Shown: positions 8,946 to 17,603, numbered from the stretch's first letter. The stretch is DNA of 64,000 bases from Providencia heimbachae ATCC 35613 (GCF_001655055.1 NZ_LXEW01000031.1:1-64000); one strand, 5' to 3'. Notes: generated by a model not told the origin, from the sequence alone. Made by a program: numbers and translations.

Positions 8946-9695
8946 ATGAAAAATATAAAAATAGTAATTCCAGCTCGATATGGCTCTTCTAGGTTAGAAG
9001 GAAAACCAATGCTGGAAATTCTAAATAAACCGATATTTTGGCACGTTCATCAACGATGTATAGAAGCTGGCTTCAGTGAAAATGATATTTATCTAGCTAC
9101 TGATGACGAACGAATTTTCCAAAAAGCACTTTCACTCAACCTAAATACTCTGATGACATCCCTCCAACATGAAAGTGGAACAGACCGAATTTATGAAGTA
9201 GCCAGAATAAAAGGCTGGGAATCTCAAGATATAATCATTAATGTTCAAGGTGATGAGCCAATGATTTCACCTGCATTAATTCGCCAATTAGCTGAGTTTT
9301 CATCTTCTAGAACCGAATTTGATATTACAACAGCCGTAGTTTCTATTGATTCACTCAGCGATTTTGAAAATCCTAATGTAGTGAAAGCTGTAGTTGGTTT
9401 AAATAATAGAGCATTATACTTCACTCGTTCTGCTTCACCATATAGACGTGATATTCCTACTTCTATTGACTTAGCTTTTAAACATATTGGAATTTATGCA
9501 TATTCCGTCCAATCTCTATCTAAATTTTGTTCTTTTGGTGAAGCACCTTTAGAGGCCTATGAAAAATTAGAACAGTTAAGAGCATTATCTAACGGCTTAA
9601 GTATTGGTGCTTGGTATTACAATGGGGAAGTTGCCCACGGAATAGACACCCTATCCGACTATCAAAATGTAAAAAATCGAATGGAAGCCCTATAA
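8946..9695 (+). CDS. kdsB: 3-deoxy-manno-octulosonate cytidylyltransferase (CMP-Kdo synthetase)
   Basis: Activates Kdo with CTP to CMP-Kdo. The 249-residue length matches KdsB/KpsU (about 246-248). The N-terminal nucleotide loop is IPARYGSSRLEGKPM (residues 7-21), followed by VQGDEPMI and KHIGIYAYS, all family hallmarks. ATG 8946 lacks a good Shine-Dalgarno sequence, so translation may be weak. Its stop shares one base with the start of kdsD (TAATG), showing tight coupling. Its position next to wza-wzb-wzc suggests it serves the capsule or O-polysaccharide, as kpsU does in group 2 capsules, rather than lipid A-core. Confidence 0.93.
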   Translation: MKNIKIVIPARYGSSRLEGKPMLEILNKPIFWHVHQRCIEAGFSENDIYLATDDERIFQKALSLNLNTLMTSLQHESGTDRIYEVARIKGWESQDIIINVQGDEPMISPALIRQLAEFSSSRTEFDITTAVVSIDSLSDFENPNVVKAVVGLNNRALYFTRSASPYRRDIPTSIDLAFKHIGIYAYSVQSLSKFCSFGEAPLEAYEKLEQLRALSNGLSIGAWYYNGEVAHGIDTLSDYQNVKNRMEAL

Positions 9696-10618
9696 TGGAT
9701 ATTATTAAAATTGCACAAGATGTAATTAAAACAGAAATTGATGGGCTAAAATATATGAGTGAACGTCTTGGAGATGAATTCTCTAATGCCGTTAACTCAA
9801 TCTTATCGACCAAAGGTCGCACTATTATTTGTGGTATGGGCAAATCAGGAATAATAGGTAAAAAAATTGCAGCATCTTTTGCGAGTACTGGAACACCAAG
9901 TTTTTTCATGCACCCCGGAGAAGCATTTCACGGTGATTTAGGCATGGTTAAACCTGAAGATATTTTTATTGCAATATCTAACTCAGGGGAAACCGAAGAA
10001 GTCTTAAAATTACTCCCGTTTTTACGAGATAATGGCAATCATATTATCGCTGTTACTGGACACTCAAATTCTACTTTAGCGAAAAATGCTCACTGTCACC
10101 TTGATATAGCTGTACCTAGCGAAGCGTGCCCATACCAACTAGCACCTACTGCATCAACAACCGCTACACTAGTGATGGGAGATGCTCTTACTGTTGCTTT
10201 AATGAATTCACGTAACTTCCAACCAGAAAATTTTGCAAGATTTCATCCTGGAGGAAGTTTAGGCCGACGTCTATTATCACGAGTAAGAGATGAAATGTGT
10301 ACCGAGCTACCATTAATAGAGCCTAATACTGATTTCACATCCGTTATTCATTCGATTTCAAATGGGAAACTAGGTATTACATTAGTCAATACTCTTCCTA
10401 GCGTCTCTATTATTACTGATGGTGATGTTCGAAAAGCAATGAATGCTCATGGTAAGCAAGTATTTGATCTCAAAGCTGACAATATACTAACTAAAAACCC
10501 TATAACAATTTTAGCTTCTGCAAGCATCCAAAGCGCTTATGAACTTATGGAAACAAAAAAAATCACTTCTCTTCTCGTTTGTGAAAATGATGAAATCGTT
10601 GGTATTCTCAAAAAATGA
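9695..10618 (+). CDS. kdsD: Arabinose-5-phosphate isomerase (KdsD/KpsF)
   Basis: Converts ribulose 5-phosphate to arabinose 5-phosphate, the KdsA substrate. A SIS domain fills the N-terminal two thirds (GMGKSGIIGKKIAASFASTG; ISNSGETEEVLKLLP; LAPTASTTATLVMGDALTVA; FHPGGSLGRR), followed by two CBS repeats. At 307 residues it is about 20 shorter than E. coli KdsD (328): the protein stops at VGILKK, inside the last CBS strand, where relatives continue with a His-Met-His-Asp segment. The stop lies just after a run of six A. The catalytic SIS domain is complete, so activity is plausible. ATG 9695 overlaps the kdsB stop; the frame is open upstream but that part overlaps kdsB and is not used. kdsC is not in the window. 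Confidence 0.9.
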   Translation: MDIIKIAQDVIKTEIDGLKYMSERLGDEFSNAVNSILSTKGRTIICGMGKSGIIGKKIAASFASTGTPSFFMHPGEAFHGDLGMVKPEDIFIAISNSGETEEVLKLLPFLRDNGNHIIAVTGHSNSTLAKNAHCHLDIAVPSEACPYQLAPTASTTATLVMGDALTVALMNSRNFQPENFARFHPGGSLGRRLLSRVRDEMCTELPLIEPNTDFTSVIHSISNGKLGITLVNTLPSVSIITDGDVRKAMNAHGKQVFDLKADNILTKNPITILASASIQSAYELMETKKITSLLVCENDEIVGILKK

Positions 10619-10656
10619 GTATTGATAATATAAGCAATATCCATATTATCAATACT
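10618..10656 (+). terminator. 14-bp perfect hairpin at the end of kdsD
   Basis: A perfect 14-base inverted repeat (AGTATTGATAATAT / ATATTATCAATACT, 11-base loop) begins at the last base of the kdsD stop. It has no T run, so termination is uncertain. It marks the end of the AT-rich Kdo module before galE. Confidence 0.45.
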
Positions 10657-10729
10657 ATGTCCAAAGATATAAAAATAGAATCAGTCGGTTACACTACCAT
10701 TACGAATATTAAGACTCAGGGATATTGAA

Positions 10730-11755
10730 ATGCATAGTAAACAAGTTTTAGTCACTGGCGGTCTTGGTTACATTGGTAGCCATACCTGTGTGCAGATGAT
10801 CCAGCAAGGTATGCAGCCGATTATTTTAGATAACCTGCATAATGCTAATCTTGAAGTGCTTAACCGTATCGAGGCTATCACTGGTACTAAACCGACGTTT
10901 TACCAAGGGGATGTGCGTGATAAATCCATCCTTGATGCTATTTTTGCTCAGCACAAAATTACTTCGGTGATCCACTTTGCTGGGCTTAAAGCAGTTGGTG
11001 AGTCAGTACAGAAGCCGATTGAATACTATGATGTGAATGTTAATGGCACCTTAGTATTAATCGAAAGTATGAAAAAAGCCGACGTGAAAAGCTTGATATT
11101 TAGTTCCTCTGCGACTGTATATGGTGAACCAGAACATATCCCTCTGACTGAGGAAGCTTCGGTAGGCAATACTAATAGCCCATATGGCACCAGTAAGTAT
11201 ATGGTCGAGCGTATATTATCTGATCTCAGTATTGCTGATAATTTATGGTCAATTTCTATATTACGTTATTTTAATCCTGTTGGAGCTCATAACTCAGGCT
11301 TGATGGGTGAAGACCCTAATGGTATTCCAAATAATCTAACACCTTTTATTGCTCAAGTTGCTGTTGGGCGTAGAAATGAACTCACTATATTTGGGGGAGA
11401 TTATCCAACCAAAGATGGTACAGGCGTTCGCGATTATATTCATGTGATGGATTTAGCTGATGGGCATATTGCTGCTCTAAACCATATGAATAAAAAACCA
11501 AAATTGTATATTTATAATCTTGGTACAGGGGCTGGTACTAGCGTTCTTGAAGTCGTTGCTGCATTTGAAAAAGCCGTCGGCAAACCCATTCCTTATAAAA
11601 TTGCAGAGCGTCGTACTGGTGATATTGCAGAATATTGGTCAACTCCTGCAAAAGCTGCACGCGAGTTAGGTTGGATAGCAAAATATACTATTCAGGATAT
11701 GGCCGATGATGTTTGGCGCTGGCAGTCAATGAACCCTAATGGGTATAAAAGCTAA
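10730..11755 (+). CDS. galE: UDP-glucose/UDP-GlcNAc 4-epimerase
   Basis: A 341-residue short-chain dehydrogenase epimerase. The NAD loop is TGGLGYIGSH (residues 8-17), the catalytic pair is the Ser of FSSSATVYG and the YGTSK tyrosine-lysine, and the C-terminus has the GalE signature YNLGTGAGTSVLEV. AGGGA upstream provides a ribosome site. It supplies UDP-Gal or UDP-GalNAc for surface polysaccharide; GalE versus Gne specificity cannot be settled by eye. It is the last gene of the polysaccharide locus and ends at a strong terminator. The first third has GC content like wza-wzc while the rest is more AT-rich, hinting at a recombination joint. Confidence 0.9.
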   Translation: MHSKQVLVTGGLGYIGSHTCVQMIQQGMQPIILDNLHNANLEVLNRIEAITGTKPTFYQGDVRDKSILDAIFAQHKITSVIHFAGLKAVGESVQKPIEYYDVNVNGTLVLIESMKKADVKSLIFSSSATVYGEPEHIPLTEEASVGNTNSPYGTSKYMVERILSDLSIADNLWSISILRYFNPVGAHNSGLMGEDPNGIPNNLTPFIAQVAVGRRNELTIFGGDYPTKDGTGVRDYIHVMDLADGHIAALNHMNKKPKLYIYNLGTGAGTSVLEVVAAFEKAVGKPIPYKIAERRTGDIAEYWSTPAKAARELGWIAKYTIQDMADDVWRWQSMNPNGYKS

Positions 11756-11782
11756 TTCTTCCAAATATTATACCCATCATTC

Positions 11783-11819
11783 AAAGGCGAGCTCAATATC
11801 AAGAGCTCGCCTTTTTATT
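11783..11819 (+). terminator. Rho-independent terminator of the polysaccharide locus
   Basis: Perfect 12-base stem (AAAGGCGAGCTC / GAGCTCGCCTTT), 8-base loop, followed by TTATTT. It lies 28 bases after the galE stop. Confidence 0.85.
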
Positions 11820-11915
11820 TGTCTTGATAAAAGCTAACTTGATGCAACTTGCCAGTTTTGCGCGTAAACTCTGTACCATCTTTTTATAAACTCTCGTGAA
11901 TATCAATTTAACGTT

Positions 11916-12419
11916 ATGCCACATATTGTTTTATTCGAACCTGAAATACCCCCAAATACGGGCAATATTATCCGTCTCTGTGCCAATACAGGCTTTAGCT
12001 TACATTTAATTCACCCATTAGGTTTTACTTGGGATGACAAACGCTTACGCCGTGCTGGGTTAGACTACAGTGAATTTGCCGATATCAAACATCACCATGA
12101 TTATTACGCTTTTTTAGAAAGCGAAGGCTTAAACCCTGACAATAATCAGTCCGCTAGTGGCGCTCGGGTATTTGCACTAACCACCAAAGGTAAACCAAGC
12201 CACAGTAATGTCAGCTATCAAGAGAATGATTATTTGATGTTTGGCCCAGAAACGCGCGGCTTGCCGCCTTATGTGCTTGATAATATGCCAATGGAGCAAA
12301 AAATTCGTATTCCAATGTTGGCAGATAGTCGCAGTATGAATTTATCGAACTCGGTAGCAGTTGTGGTGTTTGAAGCGTGGCGGCAGTTGGGTTATTCCGG
12401 GGCGTTGTTACGCGACTGA
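11916..12419 (+). CDS. trmL: tRNA (cytidine/uridine-34 2'-O)-methyltransferase TrmL
   Basis: A 167-residue SPOUT methyltransferase that methylates the wobble ribose of tRNA-Leu. Motifs are [20 protein letters not shown] at the N-terminus, [12 protein letters not shown] (SAM-binding knot) and [17 protein letters not shown] at the C-terminus. Length and order match E. coli YibK, with about 10 extra C-terminal residues. As I recall, trmL/yibK is the right flank of Providencia O-antigen clusters, so it marks the end of the polysaccharide locus. In E. coli trmL sits directly beside cysE; here a toxin-antitoxin pair lies between. Confidence 0.95.
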   Translation: MPHIVLFEPEIPPNTGNIIRLCANTGFSLHLIHPLGFTWDDKRLRRAGLDYSEFADIKHHHDYYAFLESEGLNPDNNQSASGARVFALTTKGKPSHSNVSYQENDYLMFGPETRGLPPYVLDNMPMEQKIRIPMLADSRSMNLSNSVAVVVFEAWRQLGYSGALLRD

Positions 12420-12438
12420 TCTAGCAGCCATACATTGC

Positions 12439-12490
12439 TTGAACTTTCCTCATATCATCATTATACTTGTACAAAATTAGGTACAAGTAT
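12439..12490 (+). promoter_or_regulatory. yefM-yoeB promoter and operator
   Basis: A -35 TTGAAC (12439-12444), 17-base spacer and -10 TATACT (12462-12467) precede the antitoxin. Overlapping the -10 is a perfect 10-base inverted repeat, ATACTTGTAC (12463-12472) and GTACAAGTAT (12481-12490). The left arm contains the TGTACA hexamer known as the YefM-YoeB recognition core; the right arm has GGTACA. Autorepression by the antitoxin-toxin complex is therefore expected. Confidence 0.8.
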
Positions 12491-12504
12491 TAGGAGGGGA
12501 GTAA

Positions 12505-12759
12505 ATGAAAACTATTTCTTTCAGTGATGCTAGAAACAATCTAAAAGCAGTATTAGATAGAGTTGTTGATGACGCAGATACAACTATCATCACTCGTCGT
12601 GACTCAGAAGACGCTGTAGTGATGTCACTGGAATATTATAATAGCCTTATGGAAACGATTTATTTATTACGTTCTCCAGCAAATGCCGAACATTTAAATA
12701 AATCCATCGCTCAATTTAAAGCAGGTAAAGCGAAAAAAAGAGAGCTGATAAATGAGTAG
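12505..12759 (+). CDS. yefM: Antitoxin YefM (Phd/YefM family)
   Basis: An 84-residue antitoxin. The N-terminal DNA-binding part (MKTISFSDARNNLKAVLDRV) and the ITRRDSEDAVVMSLEYYNSL segment match E. coli YefM closely. The C-terminal tail is charged and probably unfolded until it wraps YoeB. It has a very strong ribosome site (AGGAGGGG, 12492-12499). It overlaps yoeB by 8 bases, giving the usual excess of antitoxin over toxin. Confidence 0.95.
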   Translation: MKTISFSDARNNLKAVLDRVVDDADTTIITRRDSEDAVVMSLEYYNSLMETIYLLRSPANAEHLNKSIAQFKAGKAKKRELINE

Positions 12760-13012
12760 GTTTTTAGCATGGACTGATCAAGCATGGGAAGACTACCTAT
12801 ATTGGCAAACTCAAGACAAAAAAACTCTCAAACGTATTAATAAGCTTATCGATGATACTAAAAGAACACCATTTTACGGAATAGGAAAGCCCGAGCCACT
12901 AAAAGAGAATTTAGCTGGCTTCTGGTCTCGTAGAATAGATGAAACAAATAGGCTTATCTATTCAGTAGATGATACAAATTTAACTATTGTTGCTTGTCGT
13001 TATCACTACTAA
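12752..13012 (+). CDS. yoeB: Ribosome-dependent mRNA endonuclease toxin YoeB
   Basis: An 86-residue RelE-fold toxin that cuts mRNA in the ribosomal A site. It aligns almost residue for residue with E. coli YoeB. The catalytic residues are Glu48, Arg67 and His85 (E. coli Glu46, Arg65, His83), and the C-terminal CRYHY is complete, so the toxin should be active. It is co-expressed with yefM. The pair sits between trmL and cysE, at the edge of the polysaccharide locus. Confidence 0.95.
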   Translation: MSRFLAWTDQAWEDYLYWQTQDKKTLKRINKLIDDTKRTPFYGIGKPEPLKENLAGFWSRRIDETNRLIYSVDDTNLTIVACRYHY

Positions 13013-13026
13013 CTACAGCGGTAAGT

Positions 13027-13848
13027 TTAAATCCCATCCCCATCTTCAAAACCATAAATCGTACCATTAAAGTTTTGATCCATTTCTAAAGATGGCATAT
13101 CACTGGTTGGTTTGCCGACAATTCGAGCTGGAACACCTGCGACGGTGGTGTGAGGGGGAACAGCATGAAGCACCACGGAACCCGCGCCAATTTTTGCACC
13201 ACGGCCAATCTCAATATTACCTAAGATTTTAGCGCCTGCACCAATCATCACCCCTTCTCTCACTTTTGGATGACGATCGCCACAGGTTTTGCCTGTTCCG
13301 CCTAATGTGACCGACTGCAAAATAGAGACATCATTTTCCACAACTGCTGTTTCACCAATAACAATACCCGTTGCATGGTCAAGCATGATGCCACAACCAA
13401 TACGCGCAGCAGGATGGATATCAACAGCGAAAGAAACCGAGATTTGATTTTGTAGGTAAACCGCTAAGGCCTGACGTCCCTCTTTCCACAACCAATTACC
13501 AATGCGATAAGCTTGCAAGGCATGAAAGCCTTTAAGGTATAACAGCGGTGTAGAGTACTTATCTACAGCAGGGTCACGCAGACGAACAGCGGATAAGTCC
13601 ATGGCTGCGGAGAAAATCATTTGCTCATCATGACGATAAGCTTCCTCAACAATCTCACGGACTTCCATTGCTGGCATTATTGGTGAGCTTAATTTATTCG
13701 CTAACATATAACTGAGCGCACTGCCCAAGTTATCATGCTTAAGCAATGTCGCATTGAAAAAACTGGCTAGCAGCGGTTCGCAGTCAGCAAGGCATTTTGC
13801 CTCGTCCTTAATGAACCCCCAAATCCTATCCAATTCTTCACGAGACAT
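13027..13848 (-). CDS. cysE: Serine O-acetyltransferase
   Basis: Makes O-acetylserine from serine and acetyl-CoA, the first step of cysteine synthesis. The N-terminal helical domain (LADCEPLLASFFNATLLKHDNLGSALS) is followed by a left-handed beta helix of hexapeptide repeats (IHPAARIGCGIMLDHATGIVIGET) and a C-terminal tail ending DGDGI, whose Ile inserts into CysK. ATG 13848 gives 273 residues, equal to E. coli, and has AGGTGAG just upstream. A GTG nine bases earlier, abutting the gpsA stop, is less likely. It is the last gene of the yibN-secB-gpsA-cysE run. Confidence 0.95.
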   Translation of the reverse strand: MSREELDRIWGFIKDEAKCLADCEPLLASFFNATLLKHDNLGSALSYMLANKLSSPIMPAMEVREIVEEAYRHDEQMIFSAAMDLSAVRLRDPAVDKYSTPLLYLKGFHALQAYRIGNWLWKEGRQALAVYLQNQISVSFAVDIHPAARIGCGIMLDHATGIVIGETAVVENDVSILQSVTLGGTGKTCGDRHPKVREGVMIGAGAKILGNIEIGRGAKIGAGSVVLHAVPPHTTVAGVPARIVGKPTSDMPSLEMDQNFNGTIYGFEDGDGI

Positions 13849-13857
13849 AGTACTCAC

Positions 13858-14892
13858 CTATATTTGATCTTGTAGTTTTGGCATATCCGCAATTTCATCT
13901 TTCGTCGCACGTCCCAAAAGGGCTTGCGCCGCCTCTAATACATTTTTATGACAATAGAGGATTTGATAAATTTGCTCAGTAATTGGCATCTCAACACCTG
14001 CTCGCTCCGCGAGGGCGCGAACTTCTTTAGTATTACGATAGCCTTCAACCACTTGCCCGATTTCTTTTTCCGCATCTTCAACGCTGATGCCATCCCCTAA
14101 CATCATACCAAAACGACGGTTACGAGATTGGTTATCGGTACAGGTTAACACTAAATCACCAAGCCCCGCCATGCCCATAAAGGTAGATGGGTCTGCGCCT
14201 AATGCAGCGCCGAGGCGGCTCATTTCAGCTAAACCACGAGTAATCAACGCCGTACGTGCATTCGCACCAAAGCCCATACCATCAGAAATACCCGCACCGA
14301 TAGCAATGACGTTCTTCACGGCACCACCTAGTTGTACGCCAACCATATCGGGGTTTTTGTAGACTCGGAAGCTTTTACCACAATGGAATAGTTTTTGTAG
14401 ATCGTCACCAAATTGGCTATCACTTGCAGCAACTGAGATTGCCGTTGGTAAACCTGCGGCAAGTTCTTTTGCGAAAGTTGGGCCTGATAACACAGCGAGA
14501 GGAATTTCGTTACCTAATACCTCACGTGCGACATCCTGTAACAAACGCCCGGTATCCCTTTCAAGCCCTTTTGTCGCCCAAATAATGCGAGAGCCAGCCC
14601 GAAGATACGGTTGAATTTGTTTAAGTACATCCCCAAAAACATGGCTAGGTACTACGATCAAGATATTCAGACTCGCTTCAACGGCGCGTTTTAAGTCCGT
14701 TTCGAGAGATAAACTATCAGGGAAAGAAACGCCAGGCAAAAATGCCTGATTGCTGCGATCTTGTTGTAAGCGGTGAATATGGGCAGGATCGTGTCCCCAT
14801 AACACCACTTGATGCGCATTACGTGCAAGAGTAATGGCTAAAGCGGTGCCGTACGAGCCGGCACCGATTACTGTCATTGAAGCAGTATTCAT
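13858..14892 (-). CDS. gpsA: Glycerol-3-phosphate dehydrogenase [NAD(P)+]
   Basis: Reduces dihydroxyacetone phosphate to sn-glycerol 3-phosphate for phospholipid synthesis. The 344 residues (E. coli 339) begin with the NAD(P) loop [12 protein letters not shown] (residues 8-19), followed by the signature [12 protein letters not shown] and the catalytic lysine in [17 protein letters not shown]. Its start overlaps the secB stop by one base, and cysE follows, the conserved enterobacterial order. Confidence 0.96.
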   Translation of the reverse strand: MNTASMTVIGAGSYGTALAITLARNAHQVVLWGHDPAHIHRLQQDRSNQAFLPGVSFPDSLSLETDLKRAVEASLNILIVVPSHVFGDVLKQIQPYLRAGSRIIWATKGLERDTGRLLQDVAREVLGNEIPLAVLSGPTFAKELAAGLPTAISVAASDSQFGDDLQKLFHCGKSFRVYKNPDMVGVQLGGAVKNVIAIGAGISDGMGFGANARTALITRGLAEMSRLGAALGADPSTFMGMAGLGDLVLTCTDNQSRNRRFGMMLGDGISVEDAEKEIGQVVEGYRNTKEVRALAERAGVEMPITEQIYQILYCHKNVLEAAQALLGRATKDEIADMPKLQDQI

Positions 14893-15368
14893 TAAGCGTC
14901 CTGTTGAGCTTCTGAGTTCTGCGCTTGGTCACCTTGTTGCTGCTGTAAATAATTCATGAACAGTGCATCAAAGTTAACTGGCGCTAAGTTCAATTGTGGG
15001 AATGTTCCACGACCCACTAGGCTAGTAATTGCTTCACGTGCATATGGGAACAGGATATTTGGGCAGTATGCACCTAGGCAATGCGCCATTTGAGTGCCTT
15101 CAATGCCTTCGATAGAGAATACACCGGCTTGCTGAACTTCGCACAGGAATGCCGTTTCTTCACCTAAAGTTGCCGTTGTTGTCACACGCAAAACAACCTC
15201 ATAAACGCCTTCTGACAGCTGAGTTGAAGATGTGTCTAAATCTAATTTAATTTCTGGCTGCCACTCGTGTTGGAAAATTTGTGGTGCGTTAGGTGCTTCA
15301 AATGAAACGTCTTTTGCGTAGATACGTTGGATTTGAAATACCATTTCTGAGTTGTTTTGTTCTGACAT
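14892..15368 (-). CDS. secB: Protein-export chaperone SecB
   Basis: A 158-residue tetrameric chaperone that holds preproteins unfolded and passes them to SecA. It contains [19 protein letters not shown] near the N-terminus and the [17 protein letters not shown] segment, both hallmarks of SecB. The C-terminal tail is Gln-rich ([17 protein letters not shown]). It is coupled to gpsA. In E. coli grxC lies directly upstream; here only about 70 bases separate secB from yibN, with no grxC. Confidence 0.96.
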   Translation of the reverse strand: MSEQNNSEMVFQIQRIYAKDVSFEAPNAPQIFQHEWQPEIKLDLDTSSTQLSEGVYEVVLRVTTTATLGEETAFLCEVQQAGVFSIEGIEGTQMAHCLGAYCPNILFPYAREAITSLVGRGTFPQLNLAPVNFDALFMNYLQQQQGDQAQNSEAQQDA

Positions 15369-15439
15369 AATTTAATACCTTACTTCCATATGAGTTTATC
15401 GAGATATCTTCAATTGCCGGTAATCTAGCTACCGAATAA

Positions 15440-15877
15440 TTACTTTTTACCACGAGCTAGCGGTAGATTTTCACCTGCCCAACCAGCAATCCCTTCTTTC
15501 AGGACAAAGACTTTTTCAAAACCGTATTGCGTAAGTTGCTCAGCCGGTTTTCCTGATTCCATCCCACTTGCAGAAACAATAATTACCGGTTTCTGTTTAT
15601 GTTTTTCTAACTCACCTAAATTATTATCTTTAATTTCAGACGGTGTTAAATTAATAGAATCAATAATATGCCCTTTGCGGAAATCTTCGCGAGTACGGAG
15701 ATCTACAACAACAGCCTCTTCTTTATTTATAAGTGTAATCGCTTGAGAGCGAGCAATCACTTTAGATTTAGAGAAAAGGCCTTTAAAGGTCATCACGACC
15801 ACGGCGACTAATAGCGCTATCCAAACCAGACTCAATAACATGTTCCGGCTTACAAATTGCATGATTTCTTGGATCAT
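15440..15877 (-). CDS. yibN: YibN, membrane-anchored rhodanese-like protein without catalytic Cys
   Basis: A 145-residue protein with an N-terminal membrane segment (about residues 11-30, [18 protein letters not shown]) and a rhodanese fold ([32 protein letters not shown]). E. coli YibN, from memory, has a Cys in its active loop (GSGMQC). Here the loop reads SASGMESG and the whole protein contains no cysteine, so sulfurtransferase activity is not expected. I chose ATG 15877 because it matches the E. coli N-terminus; a TTG at 15886 lies closer to a GGGAG and cannot be excluded. Inactive rhodanese domains usually bind partners. Confidence 0.88.
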   Translation of the reverse strand: MIQEIMQFVSRNMLLSLVWIALLVAVVVMTFKGLFSKSKVIARSQAITLINKEEAVVVDLRTREDFRKGHIIDSINLTPSEIKDNNLGELEKHKQKPVIIVSASGMESGKPAEQLTQYGFEKVFVLKEGIAGWAGENLPLARGKK

Positions 15878-15886
15878 GGGGGGCAA

Positions 15887-16310
15887 TTACTCCCGTTAGT
15901 TAAAAACGAATATCAAAGGGCTCAGAGTATACCTTTGTGCTGAGCTAATTACAGCCAGTTCACGCAAACTACATTGTTTTTTTTGCGGGAAGGTACGCAA
16001 AATTAACACCGTTTTACTGAAAATGAGTTTTTTTACTCGAAGCTGCTCGCAAACATTTTATCATAAACATTGCCAAACAGGGTTAAACCGTCGATTAAAT
16101 AGACGTTCAAGAATAAAAAATTGCACAATACTGGCTATACAAAGGAAATCAGTGATAATGAAACCATAATATTTAACTTAATTATGAATTTTAAGGTAGC
16201 ATAAATCCGAATTAACCCCTGTTTTCAGTGCATTTCTCATAGAATGCTGGAAACTAACACTTGCAGATGAAATAATCCGTTATTGCATTTAATTGAGGTG
16301 ATCTATCACA
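15887..16310. other. Intergenic region between yibN and envC
   Basis: This 424-base gap separates divergent yibN and envC. I see no reading frame with family features. E. coli has gpmM upstream of envC here, but no remnant is recognisable. The stretch should hold both promoters. It is AT-rich with T runs at about 15978-15985 and 16029-16035; no strong hairpin was found. Confidence 0.5.
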
Positions 16311-17603
16311 ATGGCCAGTACATATTATCGAATGAAAACAACATTTATTCGTCGGGCTATTACTTCTACCCTACTCAGCTTAGGGTTATTTGCATTGATT
16401 CCAAGCCAAGCCGCCATTGCAAATCCGATCACCGATAATAAAGGCCAGTTGCATGACCTTTTGAAAAATATCGCTGAAAAAGAAAAAAGCGTTAAAGAAC
16501 AACAAGCAAAACGATCAGCCTTATTAACTCAACTTAAGCAACAAGAACAAAGTATTTCAGCTGCAGGCCGTGGGCTCCATGAAACACAAAACCAGTTAAA
16601 ACAACTCGATAAAGAAATCACGTCTTTAAGTAGCAACATTAGCCGATTACAAAAAAAGAAAACCGAACACGAAAAACTGTTATCTGAGCAGCTCGATGCC
16701 GCTTTTCGTTTAGGAAAACATCAAGGGCTGACCCTGTTATTGAAAGGGGAAGAAGGTCAACGTGAAGAGCGAATTTTGGCCTATTACAGCTATTTAAATC
16801 AGGCGCGTGAAAAAACGATTATTGAGTTAGAAGAAACTACATTAGAACTTAATCAACAAAAGCAGCTAGAGCAAAAAAAGCAAGCGGAGCAAAAGAGTAC
16901 GCTTGCTCGTCAACAACAAGAAAAAAATAAACTCGATAATGCAAAAGCCGCTCGTCAGAAAACCCTCGTTGTCTTAGAAAGTACCTTAAAAGAAGACCAA
17001 AAAAACCTTGCTGTCTTGAAACAAAACGAAGCGAGGCTGAGAGATAAAATTGTACGTGCAGAGCGAGAAGCTAAAGCGAGAGCAGACCGAGAAGCCAAAG
17101 AAGCCGCCCGTATACGTACTGAAGTTGCCCAAAAAGAACGCCAAGCTAAGCAAAAAGGGTCTACCTATAAGCCGTCTGAAAGTGAGCGTTCACTTATGTC
17201 CAGAACTGGCGGTTTAGGCCGTCCTGCGGGGCAAGCAATGTGGCCAGTTCGTGGTTCAACACTGCATAATTATGGCGATGTGATCTCAAGTGAATTGCGT
17301 TGGAAAGGCATGGTCATTGCCGCAAATGAAGGAACACAAGTTAAAGCTATCGCCGATGGGCGAGTCTTACTCGCTGACTGGCTACAAGGTTATGGGTTAG
17401 TTGTCGTAGTTGAACACGGTAAAGGGGATATGAGCCTTTACGGCTATAACCAGAGCGCCCTAGTGAATGTTGGCCAAGAGGTACGTGCAGGCCAACCAAT
17501 CGCATTAGTGGGAAGTAGTGGCGGTCAGGAACGTCCTTCGCTGTACTTCGAAATTCGCCGGCAGGGTAAAACAGTGAACCCTCGCCCATGGCTAGGAAGG
17601 TAA
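16311..17603 (+). CDS. envC: Murein hydrolase activator EnvC
   Basis: A 430-residue periplasmic protein that activates the amidases AmiA and AmiB at the division septum. It has an N-terminal signal peptide (to about residue 38), a long coiled coil rich in Lys, Glu and Gln (about 45-275) through which it meets FtsEX, and a C-terminal LytM domain (about 310-425). The LytM metal site is degenerate: SLYGYNQ and SLYFEIR replace the usual His-containing motifs, so it activates rather than cuts, as known for EnvC. GAGGTG lies 10 bases before ATG 16311. yibQ follows by 37 bases. Confidence 0.95.
   Translation: MASTYYRMKTTFIRRAITSTLLSLGLFALIPSQAAIANPITDNKGQLHDLLKNIAEKEKSVKEQQAKRSALLTQLKQQEQSISAAGRGLHETQNQLKQLDKEITSLSSNISRLQKKKTEHEKLLSEQLDAAFRLGKHQGLTLLLKGEEGQREERILAYYSYLNQAREKTIIELEETTLELNQQKQLEQKKQAEQKSTLARQQQEKNKLDNAKAARQKTLVVLESTLKEDQKNLAVLKQNEARLRDKIVRAEREAKARADREAKEAARIRTEVAQKERQAKQKGSTYKPSESERSLMSRTGGLGRPAGQAMWPVRGSTLHNYGDVISSELRWKGMVIAANEGTQVKAIADGRVLLADWLQGYGLVVVVEHGKGDMSLYGYNQSALVNVGQEVRAGQPIALVGSSGGQERPSLYFEIRRQGKTVNPRPWLGR

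Noticed and set aside
9589-9909. Minus-strand 106-codon frame across kdsB and kdsD
   Set aside because: It opposes two strongly supported genes and shows no family motif.
10600-10720. Frameshift at the end of kdsD
   Set aside because: Adding one A would extend the protein with a Met-Ser-Ile-Asp segment, but the extension does not clearly match the KdsD C-terminus, so I kept the given stop.
11770-11786. Possible fourth copy of the dispersed repeat
   Set aside because: TATACCCATCATTCAAA resembles the element end, but only 17 bases match and the rest is the galE terminator.
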